Assembly (NCBI GenBank): GCA_014380505.1
Contig: JACMJT010000032.1
Coordinates: forward strand, 1-6,615
From: Hyphomicrobiales bacterium
GTDB lineage: Bacteria; Pseudomonadota; Alphaproteobacteria; Rhizobiales; Aestuariivirgaceae
Length of the DNA stretch: 6,615 nt
Direction of reading: 5' to 3'
Shown here: one piece after another, positions 1 to 6,019 of the stretch
How the letters are laid out: the number at the start of each line of letters is the position of its first letter
How positions within the stretch are numbered: the first letter of the stretch is position 1
Notes under the pieces: generated by a model
Databases searched by the model: none
Told to the model about the DNA's origin: nothing
What the model saw: only the letters and a program-made list of their open reading frames with translations
Made by a program: the position numbers and the translations under genes

Positions 1-396
1 AATGCGCGGACCTCCGTTGTGGATCTTGCCCGCCTGATCGGGTTTTCGCCGCAGAGTACGTCCGACCGGATCGGCCGTCTCGAAGACATGGGCGTCGTCA
101 CCGGATTTACGGTAACCCTCGACCCGGCCGTACTGGGGCTCGCCGTCGGCGCCTATATCCGCATCCGGCCCGCCATGGGCGAACTGCAGCGCGTCGCAGG
201 CCTCGTTGCGGAGATTCCGGAGATTATCGAATGCGACCGGATCACCGGCGACGATTGCTTCATCGCCAAGGCATTCGTCACTCATGTTGGCGATCTGGAA
301 CGCATCATCGACAGGCTTCTGCCCTTCGCGCAGACGAATACCTCGATCATACAATCTTCGCCGGTGAAACGCCGTCAGCCAACGTTCGGCCAATAG
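1..396 (+). CDS. Lrp/AsnC-family transcriptional regulator (5' end missing)
   Basis: The reading frame is open from base 1, so the gene starts outside the window; 131 codons and a TAG stop are visible. The visible start is most of a winged helix-turn-helix: the VDLARLIGFSPQSTSDRIGRL stretch, then EDMGVVTGF, which leads into the wing. This is followed by the ligand-sensing and oligomerisation RAM (AsnC C-terminal) domain, with VGAYIRIRP, IPEIIECDRITGDDCFIAKAFV and DRLLPFAQTNTSII in the usual order. Members bind DNA as dimers or octamers and often respond to amino acids. Only the first HTH helix is missing. A GTG at 19 is in frame but lies inside the HTH, so it is not the real start. The target is unknown: the next gene converges on it, so the usual arrangement of a divergent regulated neighbour would have to lie to the left of the window. 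Confidence 0.9.
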   Translation, partial: NARTSVVDLARLIGFSPQSTSDRIGRLEDMGVVTGFTVTLDPAVLGLAVGAYIRIRPAMGELQRVAGLVAEIPEIIECDRITGDDCFIAKAFVTHVGDLERIIDRLLPFAQTNTSIIQSSPVKRRQPTFGQ

Positions 397-398
397 GC

Positions 399-980
399 TC
401 AGCCAGCCTGCCAAGCCTTGAGGGATTCTTGCGGCCAGAGCAGCATGATGATGTTAAGCGTGAGGTTATCGCGGATGAGCAGGCCGACGGCGATTTCCAT
501 GGTGAGCGCCAGAGCGATGATGAGCCATACGGGCAGGCGGCTGGCGAGATAGAAACCAAGCATCATGGCGAGAATGTCGAAGGCTGAATTGAGGACGCTG
601 TCGCCGTAATAATCGAGCGAGACGGTGACTGAGCGATAACGGTTGATGATGAAGTCCGTGTTCTCAAAGATTTCCCAGCCGGCTTCGATGGCGGCCGCGA
701 TGGCAAGCCTGACGCCGATCGGCCAGGTGCGGCCAATGAACCACAGCGCCCCATAGAACAGAAAACCGTGGATGATGTGGGAGAAGGTGTACCAGTCGGT
801 GAGGTGCTGGGAATTTTCCGAACTCAGAACTGTTCCGTGCCAGAGCTTGACATAGCCGCACTTGCAGATGGGCTCGCGGCCCATCCACAGCAAAATCATA
901 ATGGCGAGCGCCACCAACGCTGCTGTCGCCGCATAACCCCAAGGGTTCATGGAGGAGAATCTGCGGGAATCAGATGACAT
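399..980 (-). CDS. DUF2585 (UPF0314) family integral membrane protein
   Basis: This is a 193-residue protein with about five hydrophobic segments (roughly residues 16-33, 67-83, 88-103, 130-147 and 151-169), so it should sit in the inner membrane. Features I associate with the DUF2585/UPF0314 family are the [11 protein letters not shown] segment after the first helix (residues 39-49, two cysteines), HIIHG at 68-72, [18 protein letters not shown] at 99-116 and YYGDSVLNS at 124-132. The histidines, glutamates and aspartates in or near helices suggest a catalytic or metal-binding role, but no function is established. No clear Shine-Dalgarno sequence precedes the first ATG. A second in-frame ATG at codon 11 (bases 948-950) also leaves the first helix intact, so the start is uncertain by 10 codons. 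The gene converges on the Lrp-type gene with 2 bases between stops, and is divergent from the decarboxylase gene. Confidence 0.87.
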   Translation of the reverse strand: MSSDSRRFSSMNPWGYAATAALVALAIMILLWMGREPICKCGYVKLWHGTVLSSENSQHLTDWYTFSHIIHGFLFYGALWFIGRTWPIGVRLAIAAAIEAGWEIFENTDFIINRYRSVTVSLDYYGDSVLNSAFDILAMMLGFYLASRLPVWLIIALALTMEIAVGLLIRDNLTLNIIMLLWPQESLKAWQAG

Positions 981-1036
981 CGGACGCTATGTTGCAGGGA
1001 AATGTGGAAAAGTGCCACCTTGGAGTGGAAGACGTG

Positions 1037-1040
1037 GGAG
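1037..1040 (+). promoter_or_regulatory. Shine-Dalgarno site deciding the decarboxylase start
   Basis: GGAG lies 8 bases upstream of the ATG at 1049. It favours that ATG over the in-frame ATG at 974, which would overlap the 5' end of the divergent DUF2585 gene and add 25 residues with no family resemblance. No convincing -35/-10 pair was found in 981-1036. Confidence 0.55.
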
Positions 1041-1048
1041 ACAACGTA

Positions 1049-2462
1049 ATGACGCCGGAGTCAATCCGAAGGCTGCTTGAACTCGCGACCCGGCATGCTG
1101 CGCGTTTTCGGGTCGAGTGTGGGGACTGGCCGCAGAGGCCGCAACGAAACTACGGGCAAAGCCTTGCAGCCTTTGACGGAGCTTTGCCCGATGGGCCGCG
1201 GGCGGCCGACCATGTCATCAACGATCTGGCGGCGGCCGCCGAGCCTGGTCTGCAAATGGCGGCGGGCCCACGTTTCTTCGGTTGGGTTATCGGCGGATCG
1301 CACCCGGTGGGCGTTGCGGCCGATTTCCTGACCAGTGCGTGGGGACAGAACGTGGGCAACCATGTGGCGGCACCAGCAGGTGCTGCCGCGGAAGCGGTTG
1401 CAGCGCGCTGGCTGCTCGAGATGTTCGATCTGCCGCCCAGTTGTTCCGTAGGCTTCGTAACCGGAGGAACCGTCGCCAATCTGGTCTGCCTGGCGGTGGC
1501 GCGCGGCGAGGTTCTGCGGCGCGCGGGCTGGGACGCGGAAGCCAACGGCCTGTTCGGAGCGCCGCCGATCACCGTGCTGATCGGTGACGATGCTCACACT
1601 ACGGTGTTTTCGGCCCTCCAGTTCCTTGGGTTAGGACATGACCGGGTGGTTCGCATTGCGACGGATGGGCAGGGGCTTATGAATGTGGACGCCTTTGCCG
1701 AGGCCGCAGCCAAAGTCACCGGCCCCTGCATTGTGATTTTGCAGGCGGGCCAAATTAATTCGGGCGGCTTTGACGATTTCACCCGCCTCATCCCAATCGC
1801 CAAATCGAAGGGTGCCTGGGTCCATGTCGATGCAGCTTTTGGCCTGTGGGCCAAGGTTAGCACCGCAATGAAGCATGGCCGCCGGCGTCGAGATGGCAGA
1901 CTCCTGGGCTACCGATGGGCACAAATGGCTGCAGACGCCCTATGACAGCGGCTATGCCATCGTGCGCGACGAGTTGGCCCATCGCCGCGCCATGACGATT
2001 GCGGCGAGCTATCTGCCCATGGCGGCGGAGGGTGAGCGCGATCCTACACACTATGTACCCGAGCTATCGCGGCGGGCGCGGGGGTTTGCCACATGGGCGA
2101 TGATCCGGCACCTCGGGCGTAGCGGCATCGCCGAGATGGTCGAGCGTCATTGCCGGGTGGCAAGGCTCATGGCCCACCAACTTGCCGCCGAACCGGGAAT
2201 TGTAATTCTCAACGACGTCGTTCTCAATCAGGTGATCGTGCGCTTTGGCGCGGGCGAAACCGGCGAGAGCGGCGATGAGCTGACGATCAGGACCATAGCC
2301 CGCATCCAGCAGGACGGCGTGTGCTTCGCGGGTGGCGCCAAATGGCGGGGCCGGCAGGTCATGCGGATTTCAGTCATCGGCTACGATATCACCGAGGCCG
2401 AAGGCGCCCGCAGCGCGGAGGCGATGATCGATGCCTGGAGGATCGTCAAGCAGGCTGGCTGA
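1049..2462 (+). pseudogene. PLP-dependent (group II) decarboxylase, frameshifted
   Basis: Two overlapping frames together encode one group II pyridoxal-dependent decarboxylase (aromatic-L-amino-acid/diaminobutyrate decarboxylase superfamily) of about 471 residues, a normal length. The first frame (1049-1945) has the N-terminal GPRFFGWVIGG, the phosphate-binding TGGTVANL (about 138-145), DDAHTTV with the ring-stacking His (about 183), and HVDAAFG with the Asp that contacts the pyridine nitrogen (about 261). After AMKH (codon 276) it runs into GRRRRDG and stops at 1943-1945. The second frame resumes with AAGVEMADSWATDGHKW; its Lys (codon 1923-1925) is the expected Schiff-base lysine, followed by TPYDSG and an intact C-terminal domain. 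Homologues of this type typically read (K/R)HL-x-A-G at the join, so loss of two bases after CAT at 1874-1876 is the simplest lesion; a one-base insertion is the alternative. As written, neither fragment has a full active site. A real mutation and a sequencing or assembly error cannot be separated from one sequence. The substrate is not predictable. Confidence 0.85.
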
Positions 2463-2888
2463 TCAGGCGTCGAGGCCCGGCCCTTCGAGGAGGGTGCAGC
2501 CCTGGATACGCCATGTGCCGTCGGGCTGGCGCTCCATCGAATAAAGGGCCTCATAGGTCTTGCCATCGGGACCGACGAGGGTGACCCTCTGGGAGGGACG
2601 GCCGAGGGGATCATCGCCTGCCGCTCCGAAATTAAAACTCTGGGGCCGGTAGACCGGCTTGTAGCCCTGTTTCACCATCTGCATGAAAATATCCGGGGTT
2701 GGAAATATCTGGTGAATGTTGGGGGCGGCATAACTATAGGCCCGCGGGCCATCGTCGGCCCGGAAGGCGTCGATCTGCCCGGAGATTATGCGCTGGAATT
2801 CGGCCTGATCGGCATCGCTGACAGGGCCGCCAGGGCTGGCCGCTGGAGCGATGAGAAGGAGGAGGGTGACAAGAATGGCGCGGAGCAT
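2463..2888 (-). CDS. DUF4864 domain-containing exported protein
   Basis: This 141-residue protein begins with an apparent Sec signal peptide: MLRAILVTLLLLIAPAAS, a short basic start, a leucine-rich core and small residues for cleavage near residues 17-20. The mature part should be periplasmic. It has ADQAEFQRIISGQIDAFRADDGPRAYSYAAPNIHQIF near its start and a C-terminal DGTWRIQGCTLLEGPG, both typical of DUF4864, a small alpha-beta domain related in look to SnoaL/NTF2-like folds. No catalytic function is known and no catalytic motif is visible; one cysteine occurs near the C-terminus. The stop codon abuts that of the decarboxylase gene. The gene is divergent from the cupin operon and shares its 160-bp intergenic region. 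The Shine-Dalgarno site is weak (GAGAC about 6 bases before the ATG). Confidence 0.82.
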   Translation of the reverse strand: MLRAILVTLLLLIAPAASPGGPVSDADQAEFQRIISGQIDAFRADDGPRAYSYAAPNIHQIFPTPDIFMQMVKQGYKPVYRPQSFNFGAAGDDPLGRPSQRVTLVGPDGKTYEALYSMERQPDGTWRIQGCTLLEGPGLDA

Positions 2889-2967
2889 GGCTGTCTCGAT
2901 TGGATTGTTTCCTAATGCTTAAACGCGGAAAGAACGAAAACAGTTTCACGTTTGCGCTGCACAATCG

Positions 2968-2988
2968 TACAACACGCCCTCCGTTGTA
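2968..2988. repeat. Inverted repeat TACAAC-N9-GTTGTA, possible operator
   Basis: Perfect 6-bp arms at 2968-2973 and 2983-2988 are separated by 9 bases. The dyad sits directly upstream of the candidate -35 element of the cupin operon, where an activator or repressor dimer could bind. The arms do not extend further. The regulator is unknown, and arms this short could arise by chance. Confidence 0.4.
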
Positions 2989-2989
2989 T

Positions 2990-2999
2990 TTGGCGCCAA
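2990..2999. repeat. Perfect palindrome TTGGCGCCAA overlapping the candidate -35
   Basis: A 10-bp perfect palindrome begins 2 bases after the TACAAC/GTTGTA dyad. Its left half doubles as the candidate -35 hexamer TTGGCG, so a protein bound here would compete with RNA polymerase. It may be one half of a composite operator or a chance GC-rich palindrome. Confidence 0.35.
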
Positions 3000-3019
3000 G
3001 ACGGCGGACAGGATATATG
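2990..3019 (+). promoter_or_regulatory. Candidate sigma-70-type promoter for the cupin-xdhC-mocA operon
   Basis: TTGGCG at 2990-2995 and TATATG at 3014-3019 are spaced by 18 bases. Shifting the -10 to ATATAT at 3013-3018 gives 17. Transcription would begin near 3026, leaving about 23 bases of leader before the ATG at 3049. It is the best promoter-like pair in the region, judged by eye only. Confidence 0.35.
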
Positions 3020-3036
3020 GGAGCAAAGTGCTGCAA

Positions 3037-3042
3037 AAGGGG
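3037..3042 (+). promoter_or_regulatory. Shine-Dalgarno site deciding the cupin start
   Basis: AAGGGG lies 6 bases before the ATG at 3049 and 9 bases before the adjacent ATG at 3052. It favours these over the in-frame GTG at 3028, whose only candidate site (GGGAG) is just 4 bases away. Confidence 0.5.
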
Positions 3043-3048
3043 TTCGCG

Positions 3049-3405
3049 ATGATGCTCAAGAAGGTAAATCTGGCCGAAAAGCTTGCCTCATTTGAAGACC
3101 GCTATAAGCCAAGGACGGTTGCCCAATACAATGATCTTGATGTCATGGTCGTCAAGGCCGAAGGACCATTCGTCTGGCACAAGCATGACGACACCGACGA
3201 TTTCTTTCTTGTGGTCAAAGGAGAGCTCGACATCGAACTTCGGGATCAAACGGTGAAATTGCATCCTGGCGAGATGTTCATAGTGCCAAGGGGCGTGGAA
3301 CACCGGCCGGTGGCCCGGGGCGAAGTGCATCTGCTCCTGATCGAACCCAGTGGCACGCCAAATACCGGCGATGCAAAAACCGCCGCGATACGGCAGACGA
3401 TTTGA
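3049..3405 (+). CDS. Small single-domain cupin protein
   Basis: This 118-residue protein is almost entirely one cupin beta-barrel. Motif 1 is WHKHDDTDDFFLVVKGEL: His44 and His46 are the first two metal ligands, but the position usually held by Glu carries Asp (Asp51, within DDTDDFF). Motif 2 is PGEMFIVPRGVEHRPVA, with His85 as the last usual ligand. It is probably a cytosolic metal-binding protein, either an enzyme or a small-molecule sensor, but cupin function cannot be read from the fold. The start is set by AAGGGG upstream; the adjacent ATG at 3052 is equally possible. It is the first gene of a tight operon, since the next gene starts 4 bases after its TGA. This suggests a link to molybdoenzyme maturation or to the metabolism that enzyme serves. 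Confidence 0.85.
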   Translation: MMLKKVNLAEKLASFEDRYKPRTVAQYNDLDVMVVKAEGPFVWHKHDDTDDFFLVVKGELDIELRDQTVKLHPGEMFIVPRGVEHRPVARGEVHLLLIEPSGTPNTGDAKTAAIRQTI

Positions 3406-3409
3406 GACG

Positions 3410-3736
3410 ATGGCCGCATCCGATCACACGATCCTTGAACAGGCCGCCGGCTGGCTCAAGTCGGGGCGCAGGGTGGCGATTGCCACTGTGGTTGAAACCT
3501 GGGGCTCGGCGCCACAGCCCATCGGCAGCCAACTGGTGATTGATGGCGAGGGCAACTTCACCGGCTCGGTTTCGGGCGGTTGTGTTGAAGGTGCCGTGGT
3601 GAGCGAGGCGCTCGACATCATCCAGTCGGGGAAGCCAAAACTCCTCGAATTCGGCGTGGCCGACGAGACGGCGTGGAACGCGGGCCTCGCTTGCGGCGGC
3701 CGGATCGGCGTCTATGTGGAGCCGCTGACGGAATGA
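3410..3736 (+). CDS. XdhC/CoxI-family protein, N-terminal (CoxI) domain only
   Basis: This 108-residue protein consists of the XdhC_CoxI domain. Family landmarks are ATVVETWGSAPQPIGSQLVI, the glycine-rich SVSGGCVEGAVV and the second cysteine motif GLACGGRIGVYVEPL. XdhC-type chaperones bind the molybdenum cofactor, accept a sulfido ligand with help from a cysteine desulfurase, and load it into xanthine oxidase-family enzymes in the cytoplasm. The two conserved cysteine motifs here are the expected cofactor contacts. The ATG at 3410 lies 4 bases after the cupin stop with only a weak GAG before it, so translation is probably coupled. An in-frame ATG at 3350 would overlap the cupin gene by 56 bases and is unlikely. 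The partner Rossmann domain is encoded by the next gene, so the classic XdhC is split into two polypeptides. Confidence 0.9.
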   Translation: MAASDHTILEQAAGWLKSGRRVAIATVVETWGSAPQPIGSQLVIDGEGNFTGSVSGGCVEGAVVSEALDIIQSGKPKLLEFGVADETAWNAGLACGGRIGVYVEPLTE

Positions 3737-4401
3737 AGCGCCAGGTTCTGGACGAACTTTTGCAGGCGCGGGCGAAGCGGCAAGCGGTGGCGCTGGTGAC
3801 GCGTATAGAAACCGGGGAGCAGCGCATTGTGCCGCGGTCCGCCGCGGCGGGCGATCCGCTTGGCCCTCAACTGGAAGAGGCTTTCCGCTTCGATCAATCG
3901 GGAATGCATGGCGGGCACTTCGTCAACATCCACAATCCGCCGTTGCGGCTTATCATCATCGGCGCGGTTCATATCGCCCAGGCGGTCATCCCCATGGCCC
4001 AGCAGACGGGCTATGATGTGACCGTCATCGATCCCCGCGGCGCTTTCGCTACGGGCGCTCGCTTTCCGGGCGTGGCGCTCCATGCCGAATGGCCGGATGA
4101 AATCATGCCGCGGCTAGGGCTCGACGCGCGCACCGCGATGTTGGCGCTGACCCATGATCCGAAGATCGACGATCCGGCGCTGATTGCGGCGCTTAAGTCG
4201 GAGTTGTTCTACATCGGTGCATTGGGATCGAAGAAGACGCAAGCCGCGCGGGTGGCGCGGCTCAAGGGCAAGGGTTTCGGCGAAGCGGAGATAGCGCGCA
4301 TCCATGGCCCTATCGGACTCGCTATCGGCGCCAAGGGTGCCCCTGAAATCGCCATTTCGATCATGGCCGAGATGACGCGCACCTTGCGCCTTGGGGCGTG
4401 A
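3733..4401 (+). CDS. XdhC-family protein, C-terminal Rossmann domain
   Basis: This 222-residue protein carries the XdhC Rossmann domain. After about 60 N-terminal residues (MKRQVLDELLQARAKRQAVA) comes HNPPLRLIIIGAVHIAQ, the nucleotide-binding glycine-rich loop with the conserved His-Ile-Ala. Next are VTVIDPRGAFATGARFP, LTHDPKIDDPAL, the family signature FYIGALGSKKT, and the closing HGPIGLAIGAKGAPEIAISIMAEM. With the preceding protein it reconstitutes a full XdhC, presumably as a complex. The ATG overlaps the previous stop in ATGA (3733-3736), a usual sign of translational coupling. GGAG at 3718-3721 is a possible, rather distant, Shine-Dalgarno site. An in-frame ATG at 3673 would give a non-homologous Arg-rich leader and is rejected. 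Confidence 0.92.
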   Translation: MKRQVLDELLQARAKRQAVALVTRIETGEQRIVPRSAAAGDPLGPQLEEAFRFDQSGMHGGHFVNIHNPPLRLIIIGAVHIAQAVIPMAQQTGYDVTVIDPRGAFATGARFPGVALHAEWPDEIMPRLGLDARTAMLALTHDPKIDDPALIAALKSELFYIGALGSKKTQAARVARLKGKGFGEAEIARIHGPIGLAIGAKGAPEIAISIMAEMTRTLRLGA

Positions 4402-4402
4402 G

Positions 4403-6019
4403 GTGAAGTTCGGTGAAATATCCGTGGCGGGGGCGGAGGGCAGCATTCTCGCCCATTCGGTGCGGCACGGCGGCGGGATGTTCAAGAAAGGCCGGGTGCT
4501 GACGGCTGACGATGTCGCGATGCTGACGGCGGCCGGAATTTCCAGAGTCTTCGCGGCAAGGCTTGGGGACGACGATGTTCCCGAGGACGTGGCGGCATCA
4601 GCGGTGGCCGATGTGGCGGGAGGTGCGGGGACCATGGCGCAGGCGCCGTTCACGGGGCGTGCCAATTTGCTTTCCCATGTCCATGGTCTGGCGCTTGTGG
4701 ATGGCGGGCGGGTGCGGGCGCTGAACCGGCTGCACGAAAGCCTGACGCTGGCCACGGTGGCGCCTCACACGGTGGTTGAAAAGCGCCAGATCGTGGCCAC
4801 GGTGAAGGTCATTCCCTTTGCGGTGCCACGCGAGGTGCTTGCGAAGGCGCTAGGGATCATCGCCAACGAGCCGCTGGTCCGCGTCGAAGCCTTCAAGCAC
4901 CGGAAAGTAGGACTGGTGATCACGAAAGTGCCACAGACAAAACCGTCGCTGATCGCCAAGTCGGAGGTTGCGATGCGCGAACGGATCACCGCGCTCGATG
5001 GCGAGCTTGCGCTTGTGATGACGGTCGAGCATGCCATCGAACCGGTGCGCGCGGCTATCGTAAAGATGCATGGGCGGCGCTGCCATCCGATCCTCGTCTT
5101 TGGCGCATCGGCCATTGTCGACCGGGGCGACATCATCCCCATGGCGGTTGTCGCGGCTGGCGGTGAGGTGGTGCATCTCGGCATGCCGGTCGATCCGGGC
5201 AACCTGATGATGTACGGCAAGCTGGAAGGGGTGCCGGTGATTGGCGTTCCCTCCTGCGCGCGTTCGCCGAAGCTCAATGGTTTCGACTGGGTGCTGGAGC
5301 GGGCGATGGCGGGTGTGCAGGTGACGGCGTCCGACATCATGGATATGGGAGCTGGTGGATTGCTGGCGGAGATTCCCACGAGGCCATTACCGCGCGAAGG
5401 CAAGCCCAAAGTGCAGAAGGCGCCACGCATCGCCGCCCTGGTGCTGGCGGCGGGCAAATCGGCGCGCATGGGGTCCAACAAGCTGCTGGCCGATCTTAAT
5501 GGCGTGGCCCTGGTCCGGAGGACCGTTGAAGCGGTCGCTTCATGGCCGCTCGGCAAGGTCATTGTCGTGACGGGTCACGAAGCGGACAGAGTCAGAGCCG
5601 CCCTCGACGGGCTTGACGTTACACTCGCGCACAATGCCGACTATGCGCTTGGGCTTGCAACATCGTTGCGGCGGGGGCTCGAAGCCGTTGCGGAGGATGC
5701 GGATGGGCTGCTGGTGTGCCTTGGCGATATGCCGCTGGTCGAAGCGGACATCGTGCGCCGGCTCATCGCCGCCTTCAATCCGGCCAACCACCGGACGATT
5801 TGCGTCCCCGTGCACGGAGGCATACGCGGCAATCCGGTTTTGTGGGGCAGGGCGCATTTCGCGGCGATGGCGGCGCTCTCAGGTGACCGGGGCGCCAAAG
5901 GGTTGATGGAGCAGTTCGCCGAAGAGGTGGTGGAGATTGAAACATCGCATGACGGCGTGATGACGGATGCCGATACGCCGGACGCGCTCGCCCGCCTTAG
6001 ATCAAGGTCAGCGCCCTGA
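4403..6019 (+). CDS. Molybdopterin-binding (MoeA-like) / MocA-like nucleotidyltransferase fusion
   Basis: This 538-residue protein has two parts. Residues about 1-310 resemble the MoeA/MoaB-type molybdopterin-binding unit: an N-terminal [20 protein letters not shown] segment, then [22 protein letters not shown] (about 233-254), [13 protein letters not shown] (about 261-273) and [12 protein letters not shown] (about 284-295). Residues about 342-534 are a MobA-like NTP transferase closest to Moc[16 protein letters not shown] (nucleotide loop, about 348-362), GDMPLV (metal-binding Asp442), GNPVLW (476-481), GDRGAKGLM (494-502) and DADTPDAL (522-529). MocA transfers CMP from CTP to the molybdenum cofactor, making the cytosine dinucleotide form used by many xanthine oxidase-family enzymes. 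The GTG start at 4403 is 1 base after the previous TGA, with GGGG at 4393-4396 upstream; this gives the expected (M)KFGEI start. A TTG at 4391 would add 4 residues. The CTP preference is inferred from MocA resemblance, not proven. Confidence 0.9.
   Translation: MKFGEISVAGAEGSILAHSVRHGGGMFKKGRVLTADDVAMLTAAGISRVFAARLGDDDVPEDVAASAVADVAGGAGTMAQAPFTGRANLLSHVHGLALVDGGRVRALNRLHESLTLATVAPHTVVEKRQIVATVKVIPFAVPREVLAKALGIIANEPLVRVEAFKHRKVGLVITKVPQTKPSLIAKSEVAMRERITALDGELALVMTVEHAIEPVRAAIVKMHGRRCHPILVFGASAIVDRGDIIPMAVVAAGGEVVHLGMPVDPGNLMMYGKLEGVPVIGVPSCARSPKLNGFDWVLERAMAGVQVTASDIMDMGAGGLLAEIPTRPLPREGKPKVQKAPRIAALVLAAGKSARMGSNKLLADLNGVALVRRTVEAVASWPLGKVIVVTGHEADRVRAALDGLDVTLAHNADYALGLATSLRRGLEAVAEDADGLLVCLGDMPLVEADIVRRLIAAFNPANHRTICVPVHGGIRGNPVLWGRAHFAAMAALSGDRGAKGLMEQFAEEVVEIETSHDGVMTDADTPDALARLRSRSAP

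Larger units (their letters stand above)
2889..3048. other. Divergent intergenic region between the DUF4864 gene and the cupin operon
   Basis: This is the only sizeable non-coding stretch in the window (160 bp) and is visibly more AT-rich than the genes, especially 2905-2950. It must hold the 5' signals for both the leftward DUF4864 gene and the rightward four-gene operon. The rightward promoter and the operator-like repeats are listed separately. No convincing -35/-10 pair was found for the leftward gene. No small ORF with a ribosome-binding site was found. Confidence 0.6.

Noticed and set aside
1004..1030. Small GTGG/CCAC repeats upstream of the decarboxylase gene
   Set aside because: The arms are only 4 bases long and several alternative pairings exist, so chance is the best explanation.
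974..1048. Upstream ATG at 974 as the decarboxylase start
   Set aside because: It would overlap the DUF2585 start, has no Shine-Dalgarno site, and adds residues that do not resemble the family; ATG 1049 has GGAG at 8 bases.
1061..1597. 178-codon open frame on the - strand opposite the decarboxylase
   Set aside because: It is a shadow of the decarboxylase coding sequence, with no motif and no ribosome-binding site.
1866..1885. Programmed frameshift in the decarboxylase gene
   Set aside because: There is no slippery heptamer, no in-frame stop at the shift site of the prfB type, and no obvious stimulating structure; the shifted tail runs 22 codons before stopping.
1875..2462. Second decarboxylase frame as an independent gene starting at ATG 1875
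   Set aside because: No Shine-Dalgarno site precedes this ATG at a usable distance, the product would begin in the middle of a conserved domain, and the frame continues the upstream homology exactly.
3028..3048. GTG at 3028 as the cupin start
   Set aside because: ATG 3049 has a much better spaced AAGGGG, and the extra MLQKGFA residues look non-homologous.
4765..5562. 265-codon open frame on the - strand
   Set aside because: It lies wholly inside the well-supported MocA-like fusion gene, is rich in Ser/Thr/Ala/Arg without family motifs, and is expected by chance opposite a high-GC gene.
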